Origin: Gp13-AA77 sp035578005
GTDB taxonomy: Bacteria; Acidobacteriota; Terriglobia; UBA7540
DNA: 14,817 bases
NCBI GenBank assembly: GCA_035578005.1
Contig: DATJYK010000194.1
Location: 1 to 14,817 of the forward strand
Direction: 5' to 3'
Below, one piece after another: positions 1 through 6,726 of the stretch; positions within the stretch are counted from its first letter, which is position 1, and each line of letters opens with the position of its first letter. The notes under the pieces are model-generated. The model worked only from the letters and a program-made list of their open reading frames with translations. It was not told the origin of the DNA and did no database searches. A program made the translations under genes and the position numbers.

Positions 1-161
1 TGGTCCGTGCCCACGTTGACGAAGCCGGCGTTGCGTCCCAGATCGTAGATCCCGTAGGGATAGGCGCGGGGCACTTGGGGACCGGGAAAATCATGTCCGT
101 TGACCTTGTCCGCCGTCCCCGTCCTGCGCCACTGGCGGCCCTGGTTCTGGAAAGTATTGGG
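1..161 (-). pseudogene. ISAzo13-like (Rhodopirellula-type DDE) transposase fragment, cut by window edge
   Basis: Reading the minus strand from 161 down to 1 gives an open frame with Q-N-Q-G-R-Q-W near its start, followed by N-G-H-D-F and then YPYGIYDLGRNAGFVNVGTD at the window edge. From memory of the family, the ISAzo13 group of DDE transposases has a core of the form 'NFKNxGRxW ... HDFP ... PYGIYDxxxNxGxVxVGxDHDT', so the match is good. An in-frame TGA at 164-162 sits just upstream of the homologous part, and I see no extension of the transposase beyond it. This is therefore a broken copy lacking its N-terminal half, not a working element. A small hairpin (GGGCA-TCCG-TGCCC, 168-181) flanked by GTTGGG/CCCAAC lies at the break. 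The catalytic residues and any terminal inverted repeat are off-window. Family assignment is by recalled motifs only. Confidence 0.7.
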
Positions 162-276
162 TCAGTTGGGCATCCGTGCCCATACCCAACGTTAACAGCA
201 CGGCAGGACAGAAGATGTAAATATTATTTATTTATCTATCCTAAAGTGTCAGTAACACACAGGGAGGGCATCTTTG

Positions 277-543
277 ATGAAGTATTTTGCCGCTTTTCTG
301 CCCATGCTCGATCAGGAAAAGAGCCGCACCATACGACCTCGCCATCTGGCGTTTCTGGACGAACAGGATTCTCACGGCAAAATTTTTGCTCGTGGGCCGT
401 TTACGGACGGAAGCGGAGGACTCGTGATCTACATTGCTTCGTCCCTGGAGGAAGCTCAGGAGATTGCCGCGAGCGACCCCTATGTGACGGACGGTGCGCG
501 CCGCCTCGAACTGCATGAGTGGGCAATGAAGGCGAAATCCTGA
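277..543 (+). CDS. YCII-domain (YciI-like) protein
   Basis: An 88-residue protein that fits the whole YCII domain, a small ferredoxin-like alpha/beta fold related to dimeric alpha-beta-barrel proteins. Family features visible in order: the first strand MKYFAAFLPM, R-P-R-H-L-A-F-L (the conserved RxxHLxFL histidine region), G-K-I-F-A-R-G-P-F-T-D-G (the G-P-x-x-D/G turn), the EEAQEIAASDPYV helix carrying the conserved Asp-Pro, and a final LHEWAMK strand. The biochemical role is unknown for most members; a catalytic His-Asp pair has been proposed in the family. I chose ATG 277 rather than the TTG three bases upstream because AGGGAGGG at 261-268 is then well spaced. It appears monocistronic: the strong promoter at 614 lies after it, and upstream is the transposase remnant. 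Family call is firm; cellular role unknown. Confidence 0.82.
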   Translation: MKYFAAFLPMLDQEKSRTIRPRHLAFLDEQDSHGKIFARGPFTDGSGGLVIYIASSLEEAQEIAASDPYVTDGARRLELHEWAMKAKS

Positions 544-613
544 TAGCTGGCCTTTGCTGCTGCCCCTACGTCGAACCGAGACACCACCTGGTCCAGCCTG
601 GTCCACATTTTGC

Positions 614-642
614 TTGACATCGGTCCTGCTTTGCTATATATA
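614..642 (+). promoter_or_regulatory. Near-consensus sigma-70 promoter
   Basis: TTGACA at 614-619, a 17-base spacer, and TATATA at 637-642 (an overlapping TATATA starts at 635). This is a perfect -35 box and a 5/6 -10 box at ideal spacing. It points rightwards into a stretch of more than 450 bases that precedes cysS, so it may drive cysS with a long leader, the micro-ORF at 838, or an untranslated RNA. Confidence 0.65.
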
Positions 643-831
643 GTTGAGTAAATGAGCCAGGACTGCTAGCGTATGTCGTTGCCTGAACCACAAGCCGTAA
701 GGCCAGCACCAACATCAGCAGCTTTCGTCGGAAGTCGCCGAGTGGGGCCGTCGGCGGCAGTGTTCGCGTGCACGAAAGAACGCTACAAAGCGCATCAGGG
801 CACTTCAAAAAATCGCGAAATGAAGGAGGGT
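643..831 (+). other. Transcribed leader or intergenic stretch without recognised gene
   Basis: Between the promoter at 614 and the repeats at 832 I see no known RNA family. It shows no tmRNA, SRP RNA, RNase P or T-box signature. An open frame starts at ATG 673 and would run to 927, but it has no Shine-Dalgarno sequence and resembles no protein family I know. A stable untranslated RNA from the promoter is possible but unsupported. Confidence 0.3.
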
Positions 832-935
832 CCCACGATGTTATTGATAACAAAGGACAGATTTTTGGAACCCACGATATTTATGAAAACAAAGCTACTT
901 AACTGCAGTAGGCCACGATGTTTATGAAATCAAAG
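832..935 (+). repeat. Three imperfect 24-nt direct repeats with about 40-nt period
   Basis: Copies at 832-855, 871-894 and 912-935 align without gaps. They share CCACGAT at positions 2-8 and end in CAAAG; 18 of 24 positions are identical in all three. Spacers are 15 and 17 nt, giving a period of 39-41 nt, close to four helical turns. Copy 1 contains a perfect inverted repeat GTTAT-TG-ATAAC. The block is AT-richer than its surroundings and sits between a strong promoter and cysS. It could be an operator array, or a duplicated translation-start segment, since copies 1 and 3 each carry an ATG directly after CCACG and copy 2 an ATG six bases further on. Confidence 0.7.
838..927 (+). CDS. Possible 29-residue peptide (micro-ORF)
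   Basis: ATG 838 is preceded by a strong Shine-Dalgarno sequence (GAAGGAGGG, ending eight bases before the start) and lies downstream of the 614 promoter. The peptide begins MLLITKDRFLEPTIFMKTK and ends in a cysteine-containing basic tail. It resembles no family I recognise. The reading frame passes through two of the three direct repeats, so it may be an accident of repeat composition. A second mini-frame (ATG 918, stop 960-962, 14 residues) begins in the third repeat. Alternatives are a leader peptide for cysS or no translation at all. Confidence 0.25.
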   Translation: MLLITKDRFLEPTIFMKTKLLNCSRPRCL

Positions 936-953
936 GAGTTGTTTGATTCCTTT
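932..953 (+). other. Small inverted repeat upstream of cysS
   Basis: AAAGGA (932-937) and TCCTTT (948-953) form a perfect 6-bp inverted repeat with a 10-base loop, directly abutting the third 24-nt repeat. It could be an operator or a weak attenuator-like hairpin. There is no U-tract, so it does not look like a terminator. Confidence 0.3.
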
Positions 954-1100
954 ACATGTTAGTCGGCCCTTGACGTCTGAACCACTTCTCCGAAACCCAG
1001 TAAAACTGACCCGCCACCGGAGCGCTAGTCTCCTTGACGCACTTCAACCCGCGCCGATAGAATCGCTTTGGGCCTCTCAGCAGGAGAATAGCCGGAACAG

Positions 1101-2594
1101 ATGGCTTTACGACTTCACAACACGCTTTCCGGGCGCGTGGAGGAATTTAATCCTCTCGACGGAAACCGTGTGCGCATTTACACTTGCGGGCCTACCGTTT
1201 ACGACTACGGACACATCGGCAATTACCGCACTTTCGTGTTTCAAGACATCCTGCGGCGGCATCTCAAGTATCGCGGTTTCGAAGTGATGCAGGTAATGAA
1301 CCTGACCGACGTGGATGACAAGACCATCCGCAACGCGCGCGCCGCTGGCCTGCCTTTGCGCGAGTACACGGACAAGTATATTGAGGCGTTCAAGATCGAT
1401 CGCAAGCTCCTGAATCTTGAAGACGTCGAGTTTCTGGTGCGCGCCACGGACCATATTCCCGACATGGTGCAGCTCGTCCAGACTTTGGAAGAGAAGAACT
1501 GCGCTTACACGAGCGACAGTTCTGTCTACTTTCGGGTAGAGTCGTTTCCCGAGTACGGCAAGCTCTCAAAAATCAACCTCTCGGGCAATCGCGCCGGAGC
1601 CCGCGTGGACGCGGACGAGTATGAGAAAGCCGACGTGCGCGACTTTGTGCTATGGAAGGCTGCAAAGCCGGAAGAGGACTCTTGGGAGACGGCGCTGGGT
1701 CTGGGACGGCCGGGCTGGCACCTGGAATGCTCCGTGATGGCCATGAAATATCTGGGACCGACCTTGGATATTCACTCGGGCGGAACAGACTTGATCTTTC
1801 CCCACCACGAGAACGAGATCGCCCAGAGTGAGGCGGCCACAGGAAAGCCGTTCTCGCGCTTCTGGATTCATGGCGAGCACCTGCTGGTGAACGGCCAGAA
1901 GATGTCAAAGTCGCTGGGCAACTTCTATACGCTGCGAGACCTGATCGGCCGTGGCTTCAAGCCCAGCGCGGTGCGGTATCTGCTGGCCTCGGTGCCTTAT
2001 CGCAAGCAACTTAACTTTACTTTCGAAGGTCTGGAGCAGGCCGAGCAGTCCCTCGAGCGCTTGCGGAATTTCCAACGGCGTCTTAAGGACGATAAGTTTC
2101 AGGCCGGGTCAAACGCGGCTCTGGCCGAAAAGGCCGCCGTTGCCCTGAAGGCTTTCGAAGAAGGCCTTGATGACAACCTCAACACAGCGGAGGCTCTAGC
2201 CGCAGTGTTCGAGCTGGTTCGCGAAGGCAACACGGCGATGGATCGCGGTGAGTTCCATGAGGACGAGCGCGCCGCTTACCTGAACGTTCTGGAGCGCTGG
2301 AACCGCATCTTCGCCGTGCTCGAAGACGAAGACTACGCGAAGCTGCGGGATTACGGTTTTGTCGGGGCCGCCGCCACCGAGGCCGCAGGCGGCGCTCCCA
2401 CAAATGGTCAACGTCCGGGAACGCTGCTGATGGAGACGATCAGCGAAGAGGAAATCGAACAGCGTGTCGGCGCGCGGGAACGCGCCCGCCGGAGCGGCAA
2501 ATACGCCGAGGCAGATGAGATCCGTAACGAATTATTGAAGGCCGGTGTTATAATTGAAGATACCAAGGGTGGAACCCGTTGGAAGCGGAAGTAA
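1101..2594 (+). CDS. cysS: Cysteinyl-tRNA synthetase
   Basis: Class I aminoacyl-tRNA synthetase that charges tRNA-Cys with cysteine in the cytoplasm; essential. The 497 residues contain every expected landmark. C29 starts the zinc/substrate-binding set, followed by the HIGH-type signature HIGN (38-41). GWHLECS gives the second metal cysteine, C210. FPHHENEIAQSE gives H235/H236 and the metal-site glutamate region. KMSKSLGN gives the KMSKS loop (267-271). The C-terminal helical anticodon-binding part (R-K-L-K/R-R-x-R type, ending in KYAEADEIRNELLKAGV and a basic tail) is also typical. Length is slightly above the E. coli enzyme (461 aa), owing to a Gly/Ala-rich insertion around residues 424-440. 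The start is ATG 1101; AGGAG at 1082-1086 is somewhat far (14 nt). Transcription may come from the promoter at 614. The next gene begins 190 nt downstream. Confidence 0.97.
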   Translation: MALRLHNTLSGRVEEFNPLDGNRVRIYTCGPTVYDYGHIGNYRTFVFQDILRRHLKYRGFEVMQVMNLTDVDDKTIRNARAAGLPLREYTDKYIEAFKIDRKLLNLEDVEFLVRATDHIPDMVQLVQTLEEKNCAYTSDSSVYFRVESFPEYGKLSKINLSGNRAGARVDADEYEKADVRDFVLWKAAKPEEDSWETALGLGRPGWHLECSVMAMKYLGPTLDIHSGGTDLIFPHHENEIAQSEAATGKPFSRFWIHGEHLLVNGQKMSKSLGNFYTLRDLIGRGFKPSAVRYLLASVPYRKQLNFTFEGLEQAEQSLERLRNFQRRLKDDKFQAGSNAALAEKAAVALKAFEEGLDDNLNTAEALAAVFELVREGNTAMDRGEFHEDERAAYLNVLERWNRIFAVLEDEDYAKLRDYGFVGAAATEAAGGAPTNGQRPGTLLMETISEEEIEQRVGARERARRSGKYAEADEIRNELLKAGVIIEDTKGGTRWKRK

Positions 2595-2784
2595 ACTATG
2601 GCTCGCACTGCTCTTTGGCCCACACTCCCGTTGTTTGCCCGTCCCAACCTTTTTGCTGGAGACTAGCATCCCTCTGAGGCCGTTTGCCAGCGGCTGCCCG
2701 GCTGCTTCCTGGCCGTCGCTGACGAACACGTCCGGCCGCTGCGTGATTGCAGCGCGCCGTGGAAATCCACAGAGGAGGTGACTT

Positions 2785-4146
2785 GTGACTTTAGAACTCG
2801 CCGAAAGGAAGAGCGCCGGAATCGCTCAGATCAATACATCCCTGCCCGGGCCCGAGGCGCGCCGGGTGCTCGATCTTGACCACCAATTTGTTTCCCCTTC
2901 TTATACCCGCGACTATCCGTTGGTGGCCAAGCGCGGCCAGGGGGCGTTGGTGGAGGACGTGGATGGGAACGTCTTCCTGGATTTTGCTGCGGGCATTGCT
3001 GTCGTCTCGACGGGCCATTGCCATCCCGAGGTGGTGGCCGCCATCCAGAAGCAGGCTGCGGAACTCATTCACATGTCGGGAACAGACTTTTATTATCCCG
3101 GTCTGGCGGAATTGGCCGAAAGACTGGGCGCCATCGCTCCCGGCGAGGAGGGAAAGCGCGTCTATTTCGGCAACTCGGGTGCCGAAGCCGTGGAAGCCGC
3201 CATCAAGTTGGCCAAATATCACACCAAGCGCGACAAGCTGGTGGCCTTTCACGGCGCCTTCCATGGGCGCACCATGGGAGCACTCTCGCTTACCGCCAGC
3301 AGGGCCGTTCAGCGCAAAGGGTTCGGCACCTTGCTCTCGGGCGTGTTCCACGCGCCGTTTCCTGACACCTATCGCGGCACTTACGGCGTGCGTCCCGAAT
3401 GCGCGTCGGAAGACTGCCTGAACTACCTTGAGAAGGAGCTCTTCAGGCGCCGCGTGGATCCCGAAGAGGTAGCCGCCATCTTCATCGAGCCCATCCAGGG
3501 TGAAGGCGGGTATCTGCCGGCTCCCGCGGAGTTCCTGCTGGGGCTGGAGCGGATCTGCCGCAAGCACGGCATTCTGCTGGTGGCGGACGAAGTGCAATCT
3601 GGCATGGGCCGGACCGGCAAGTGGTGGGCGGTTGACCACGCCGGAGCCACGCCCGACATCATCTGCACCGCCAAGGGGATCGCATCGGGCATGCCGCTGG
3701 GTGCCATCATCGCGCGCGGCTCAGTAATGAACTGGACGCCCGGTGCACACGCTTCGACCTTCGGCGGGAACCCGGTTTGCATTGCGGCGTCGCTGGCCAC
3801 TCTCGACCTCCTGGAGCGGAAGTACATCGCCAACGCCGCTCGTATGGGCGACTTCATCTTCAGCCGAACCGCCGATTGGCGGGAGCGGCACCCTATTGTC
3901 GGTGACATTCGAGGCAAGGGCCTAATGATCGGCATCGAGATCGTGCGCGATCAAAAGACGAAAGAGAAGGCGCCAGACCTACGCAACCGCATCGTTCAAC
4001 TCGCGTTCCAGCAGGGACTACTCGTACTCGGGTCGGGAGATACAACCGTGCGACTGTGTCCGCCGCTGGTGATTGACGACGAGCAGGCAGACTTCGCCGT
4101 GCGGACTCTTGATGCTTGCATCACCGAGGCCGAGAGCTCAATCTAG
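2785..4146 (+). CDS. Class III PLP-dependent aminotransferase (GABA/acetylornithine aminotransferase family)
   Basis: A 453-residue fold-type I PLP enzyme of the COG0160/COG4992 superfamily that transfers the omega or alpha amino group of an amino acid to 2-oxoglutarate. Visible motifs: SPSYTRDYPLVAKRGQGA followed by DVDGNVFLDFAAGIAV (substrate entry), GNSGAEAVEAAIKLA (phosphate-binding loop), FHGAFHGRTMGALSLTAS, IFIEPIQGEGGY, LVADEVQSGMGRTGKWWA with PLP-ring Asp 268 and Q271, and the Schiff-base lysine K297 in TAKGIASGMPLGA. The SPSYTR...STGHCHPEV...HMSGTDFYY pattern is like the archaeal-type 'acetylornithine aminotransferase family' group. That group also contains amino-acid racemases (established in Pyrococcus/Thermococcus), so transaminase versus racemase cannot be decided here. 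The start is GTG 2785, with a very strong AGAGGAGGTG (2771-2780) before it. No arginine-biosynthesis neighbours are present, so argD is not assigned. Confidence 0.9.
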   Translation: MTLELAERKSAGIAQINTSLPGPEARRVLDLDHQFVSPSYTRDYPLVAKRGQGALVEDVDGNVFLDFAAGIAVVSTGHCHPEVVAAIQKQAAELIHMSGTDFYYPGLAELAERLGAIAPGEEGKRVYFGNSGAEAVEAAIKLAKYHTKRDKLVAFHGAFHGRTMGALSLTASRAVQRKGFGTLLSGVFHAPFPDTYRGTYGVRPECASEDCLNYLEKELFRRRVDPEEVAAIFIEPIQGEGGYLPAPAEFLLGLERICRKHGILLVADEVQSGMGRTGKWWAVDHAGATPDIICTAKGIASGMPLGAIIARGSVMNWTPGAHASTFGGNPVCIAASLATLDLLERKYIANAARMGDFIFSRTADWRERHPIVGDIRGKGLMIGIEIVRDQKTKEKAPDLRNRIVQLAFQQGLLVLGSGDTTVRLCPPLVIDDEQADFAVRTLDACITEAESSI

Positions 4147-4257
4147 AAGCTCATCCGGAAACCCTGGGAGCGCGGGCGTCCCGCCCGCCCCTTGCACTCC
4201 AGTACCCCGTAAGAGCGGGCGGGACGCCCGCGCTCCCAGGCTTCCAGATGGGTTTCT
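4144..4257. repeat. Large inverted repeat (MITE/REP-like element)
   Basis: Perfect 26-bp arms at 4163-4188 and 4215-4240 (starting CCTGGGAGCGCGGGCGTCCC) enclose a 26-nt loop. Outside them, TAGAAGCTCATCCGGAAACC on the left pairs imperfectly with the segment ending at 4257, so the whole palindrome spans about 114 bp with arms of about 45 bp. The left end touches the aminotransferase stop codon (TAG at 4144-4146), so the element begins exactly at the gene end. As RNA it would form a very stable hairpin, without a U-tract. It could act as a bidirectional transcription or mRNA-decay barrier. Elements with a GGAGCGCGGGCG core are, from memory, common in acidobacterial intergenic DNA. Confidence 0.85.
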
Positions 4258-4287
4258 AGGTGAAGTTGGGAAGGCGGGCCGCGCTTC

Positions 4288-4833
4288 ATGGTCTTGTTGG
4301 CTCGTGCTGTCTACCGGCTCCTTGTGTGGAGAGAACGGCGCTCCGCCCAGAGGGCTCAGGGCCGGCCCACGATGAAGCGTTCGGGCAGGCGTCAACCTCA
4401 GAACCCGCAGCAGGATGCCGCTCACCTCGAGGCTGGCCGCCGCGGTGAGATGCTGGCTTACTGGTACCTGCGGCAAGCCGGGTACACCGTCGTAGCAAGG
4501 AACCGGCGTCCGGGACTGCCGCGCGAGCACCAGCCGGGTCCGACGCCGGGTGAACTTGACCTCGTAGCGTGGGATGGGCCGGTGCTGGCCTTCGTCGAGG
4601 TGAAGACCCGCAGGTCCGTGGACTCCCAGCCCGACGCCCGCTTAGTCCAGGCAGCCCAGCGCGAGCGTATTGTGCGGTCAGCAAGAGGTTACGTTCGAAG
4701 GCTTCGACGCGCCGGGAAGATTACTTACCGGTTCGATGTCATCGTCGTCGCCTGGAATCCCACCGATGGATATACAGTGAGGCTCGTGAAAGATGCCTTC
4801 AAGCCTGCGGGTCCACAGCGGATGAATTGGTAA
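4288..4833 (+). CDS. yraN: YraN/UPF0102 family endonuclease-like protein
   Basis: A 181-residue member of UPF0102, a PD-(D/E)xK nuclease-like family whose exact role is unsettled; some relatives are implicated in DNA processing. Core: G-R-R-G-E-M-L-A-Y-W-Y-L, then GYTVVARNRR, the catalytic-type strand GELDLVAWDG (E89, D91), FVEVKTRR (E104-x-K106), and RFDVIVV near the end. This order is the family signature. E. coli YraN is about 131 aa; the extra length is a 45-residue basic N-terminus. I kept ATG 4288 because MVLLARAVYRLLVWRER resembles the N-termini of acidobacterial homologues as I recall them. The alternative ATG 4372 would give a protein of 153 aa. The 110-nt gap to galT includes a short hairpin. 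Confidence 0.88.
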   Translation: MVLLARAVYRLLVWRERRSAQRAQGRPTMKRSGRRQPQNPQQDAAHLEAGRRGEMLAYWYLRQAGYTVVARNRRPGLPREHQPGPTPGELDLVAWDGPVLAFVEVKTRRSVDSQPDARLVQAAQRERIVRSARGYVRRLRRAGKITYRFDVIVVAWNPTDGYTVRLVKDAFKPAGPQRMNW

Positions 4834-4862
4834 TAACCGGACGCTCGCGGCTTACTGAAGGC

Positions 4863-4883
4863 GGCCTCAACTGCACTGAGGCC
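4863..4883 (+). terminator. Hairpin between yraN and galT (weak terminator candidate)
   Basis: GGCCTCA (4863-4869) pairs perfectly with TGAGGCC (4877-4883) across a 7-nt loop; flanking GAA/TTC could extend the stem past a bulge. The following bases are TTCTATC, too poor in T for a convincing intrinsic terminator, so it may only be an mRNA hairpin upstream of galT. Confidence 0.3.
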
Positions 4884-4943
4884 TTCTATCGCGCTGGCTC
4901 GACATCATGAGGGCGGCAACGAGAACCTCAGAGGAGACAGAGC

Positions 4944-5966
4944 TTGCCTGAGTTCCGCAAAGACCCGGTTGTAGGCCGCTGGGTGATCATCGCCACCGAC
5001 CGAGCCAAACGGCCCACCGACTTCGTTCGCGAGAGCGTCGTCATCCGAGGCTCCAGGTTCTGCCCTTTCTGCTACGGCAACGAGTCGAAGACCCCGCCCG
5101 AAGTCCTTGCTTACCGCAACGATGGAAGCTCTCGGGACGACTCCGGCTGGCAAGTGCGCGTAGTACCCAATAAATTCCCCGCGCTCGGAATCGAAGGCTC
5201 CTTGAACCGGCAAGGCGAAGGGCTCTATGACAAGATGAACGGTGTTGGCGCCCACGAGGTAATCATCGAGACGCCGGACCATCGCGCCACCCTGGCGACA
5301 TTGCCTCCCGCGCAGCTCGAATCCGTGTTGTGGGCCTATCGTGACCGCATTGTGGACCTCAAGAAAGACAAGCGCTTCAAGTACATCCTGATTTTCAAGA
5401 ACCACGGCGCAGCGGCCGGAGCCACGCTCGAGCACACCCACTCGCAACTGATTGCCCTGCCTGTAGTTCCCAAATGGGTAGCCGAGGAAGTGGCAGGCGC
5501 GCGTGAATACTTTGCTTACAAAGAACGCTGCATTTTCTGCGACATTCTCCAGCAGGAGATGTCCGCCGACGTACGACTTGTGGCAGAAAATGACCTCTTT
5601 GCCGCCCTCTCGCCTTTCGCACCTCGCTTCCCTTTCGAGCTATGGCTCGTGCCCAAGGTGCACCAATCGGCGTTCGAGGAATCCTCAAAGGAGGACTTGG
5701 AGCAACTGGCCGTGCTTCTCAAAGACATGCTCAGCCGCCTCGACGTTGTGCTTGACCATCCTGCCTACAATTACGTCATCCACACCTCGCCTGTACCGGA
5801 GCATCTGAACGACTACTACCACTGGCATCTCGAGATTATGCCTAAACTTACGAACCTGGCGGGCTTTGAATGGGGAACAGGATTTCACATCAATCCGACC
5901 TCACCGGAAGAAGCCGCCAAGTTCCTGAAGGAGGCCGCGCTGCGGGTCACAAAGGTGACAGCCTGA
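4944..5966 (+). CDS. galT: Galactose-1-phosphate uridylyltransferase
   Basis: Leloir-pathway enzyme (HIT superfamily, GalT branch) that exchanges UMP between UDP-glucose and galactose-1-phosphate; cytoplasmic. The 340 residues match the bacterial form. RKDPVVGRWVIIATDRAKRP is the N-terminal signature. Zinc-type cysteines lie in FCPFCYGNE (C40, C43). Active-site H164-T-H166-S-Q168 sits in LEHTHSQLIALP, and H166 is the likely nucleotidylated histidine of HxHxQ. A second CxxC (C196, C199) begins the C-terminal half, which also has FELWLVPKVH and H293-W-H295-L-E297-I-M-P. The start is TTG 4944, set by AGAGGAG at 4930-4936; no in-frame ATG is better placed. Its neighbours are not galactose genes, so UDP-sugar interconversion for glycan synthesis is as likely as galactose catabolism. 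An ADP-glucose-type transferase is a less likely alternative. Confidence 0.9.
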   Translation: MPEFRKDPVVGRWVIIATDRAKRPTDFVRESVVIRGSRFCPFCYGNESKTPPEVLAYRNDGSSRDDSGWQVRVVPNKFPALGIEGSLNRQGEGLYDKMNGVGAHEVIIETPDHRATLATLPPAQLESVLWAYRDRIVDLKKDKRFKYILIFKNHGAAAGATLEHTHSQLIALPVVPKWVAEEVAGAREYFAYKERCIFCDILQQEMSADVRLVAENDLFAALSPFAPRFPFELWLVPKVHQSAFEESSKEDLEQLAVLLKDMLSRLDVVLDHPAYNYVIHTSPVPEHLNDYYHWHLEIMPKLTNLAGFEWGTGFHINPTSPEEAAKFLKEAALRVTKVTA

Positions 5967-6030
5967 CCCTGTGCTTTGGTACCAGTTCCTTAGTCAGGGT
6001 TTACAACTGGACAGTAGCCAACGATTTCGA

Positions 6031-6059
6031 TTGACATAATCTACCAAATTCCGTATATT
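6031..6059 (+). promoter_or_regulatory. Near-consensus sigma-70 promoter for the RlpA gene
   Basis: TTGACA (6031-6036), 17-base spacer, TATATT (6054-6059): perfect -35 and 5/6 -10. It lies 78 nt upstream of the RlpA start. The leader between them includes a hairpin AGCGGC-CGGT-GCCGCT (6099-6114). Confidence 0.7.
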
Positions 6060-6136
6060 CTCCTTATCCAATCTCCCCAGACAATCTATTATGGCTTTAG
6101 CGGCCGGTGCCGCTTCTGGGGCATCATGGAGGCTGT

Positions 6137-6610
6137 ATGAAGAATTTGATGATGATCTGCGCGGTGGCCGCGCTGGTTGCCGTGTCAGGCCAATCTGAGG
6201 CCAGTGTTCCGGTGCGTTACCGTCTCGCTTCATCGGCGGGCGTTGTTCCCTTGACCTGGACTCAGGTGGGCCTGTCAAGCTGGTACGGCTCCGAGTCCGC
6301 CGGCAAGACGGCGAGCGGGGAGTTATATGATATGAACAAGTTAACGGCCGCACATCGCACGCTTCCTTTCAATTCCCGGATAAAAGTGACGAACCTCAAG
6401 AACGGCAAGGAAGTCACTGTACGGGTTAACGACAGAGGTCCAAACGTCCCCGGCCGCCTTTTGGATCTCTCCAGGGCAGCGGCCCAGAAGCTTGGCTTTC
6501 TTGGTTCCGGCCGCGCGCCCGTGCGGGTCACAGTGGTCCGGTACCCCAAAGGTTACATCGCTCAGCCCAGCCCCTCCCTGCTGGCCTCTTGTGTAAGGCC
6601 GGTCAAATAA
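6137..6610 (+). CDS. rlpA: RlpA-like double-psi beta-barrel protein (septal lytic transglycosylase family)
   Basis: A 157-residue exported protein. Residues 1-22 (MKNLMMICAVAALVAVSGQSEA) form a Sec signal peptide. There is no lipobox, unlike classical RlpA lipoproteins, so it would be periplasmic and soluble. The DPBB domain runs from about 48 to 140: GLSSWYGSESAGKTASGE, AAHRTLPFNSRIKVTNLKNG, VRVNDRGPNVPGRLLDLS, ARVTV-like last strand. The catalytic set defined in Pseudomonas RlpA (Glu, His, Asp with spacings 11 and 26) is present exactly as E62, H73 and D99, so cleavage of naked glycan strands is plausible. No SPOR domain follows, so septal targeting would need another mechanism. The start is ATG 6137 with GGAGG at 6128-6132. 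It has its own promoter and may be co-transcribed with the thioredoxin-like gene 116 nt downstream. Confidence 0.87.
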   Translation: MKNLMMICAVAALVAVSGQSEASVPVRYRLASSAGVVPLTWTQVGLSSWYGSESAGKTASGELYDMNKLTAAHRTLPFNSRIKVTNLKNGKEVTVRVNDRGPNVPGRLLDLSRAAAQKLGFLGSGRAPVRVTVVRYPKGYIAQPSPSLLASCVRPVK

Positions 6611-6726
6611 CCCAAGGCGTCGTCGCAGTCACGGGTTTCTCCTTCTTCGCGCTCGTTCTATGCTGTAATAAGCGCCGGGCTCTCGATGTCAGCGCCGGGT
6701 TGTGAAAGCATGAACGGAGAAGCGTG

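Noticed and set aside
673..927. An 84-codon open frame upstream of cysS starting at ATG 673
   Set aside because: No Shine-Dalgarno sequence at its start, no family likeness, and its last part is better explained by the micro-ORF starting at 838.
832..935. CRISPR-like array
   Set aside because: Only three degenerate 24-nt repeats with 15- and 17-nt spacers; spacers far too short and no cas genes in the window.
544..1100. T-box or other cysteine riboswitch upstream of cysS
   Set aside because: No T-box antiterminator sequence (AGGGTGG-type) or terminator hairpin with U-tract could be found.
2554..2781. 75-codon frame bridging the cysS end and the aminotransferase leader
   Set aside because: Overlaps the cysS 3' end out of frame, no Shine-Dalgarno sequence, no recognisable product.
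2791..3639. 282-codon frame antisense to the aminotransferase
   Set aside because: Mirror of a strongly coding GC-rich gene; no ribosome site and no protein-family features.
5966..6002. Intrinsic terminator after galT (ACCCTG ... CAGGGT followed by TT)
   Set aside because: Stem of only six pairs with a 23-nt loop and a very short T-run; not convincing.
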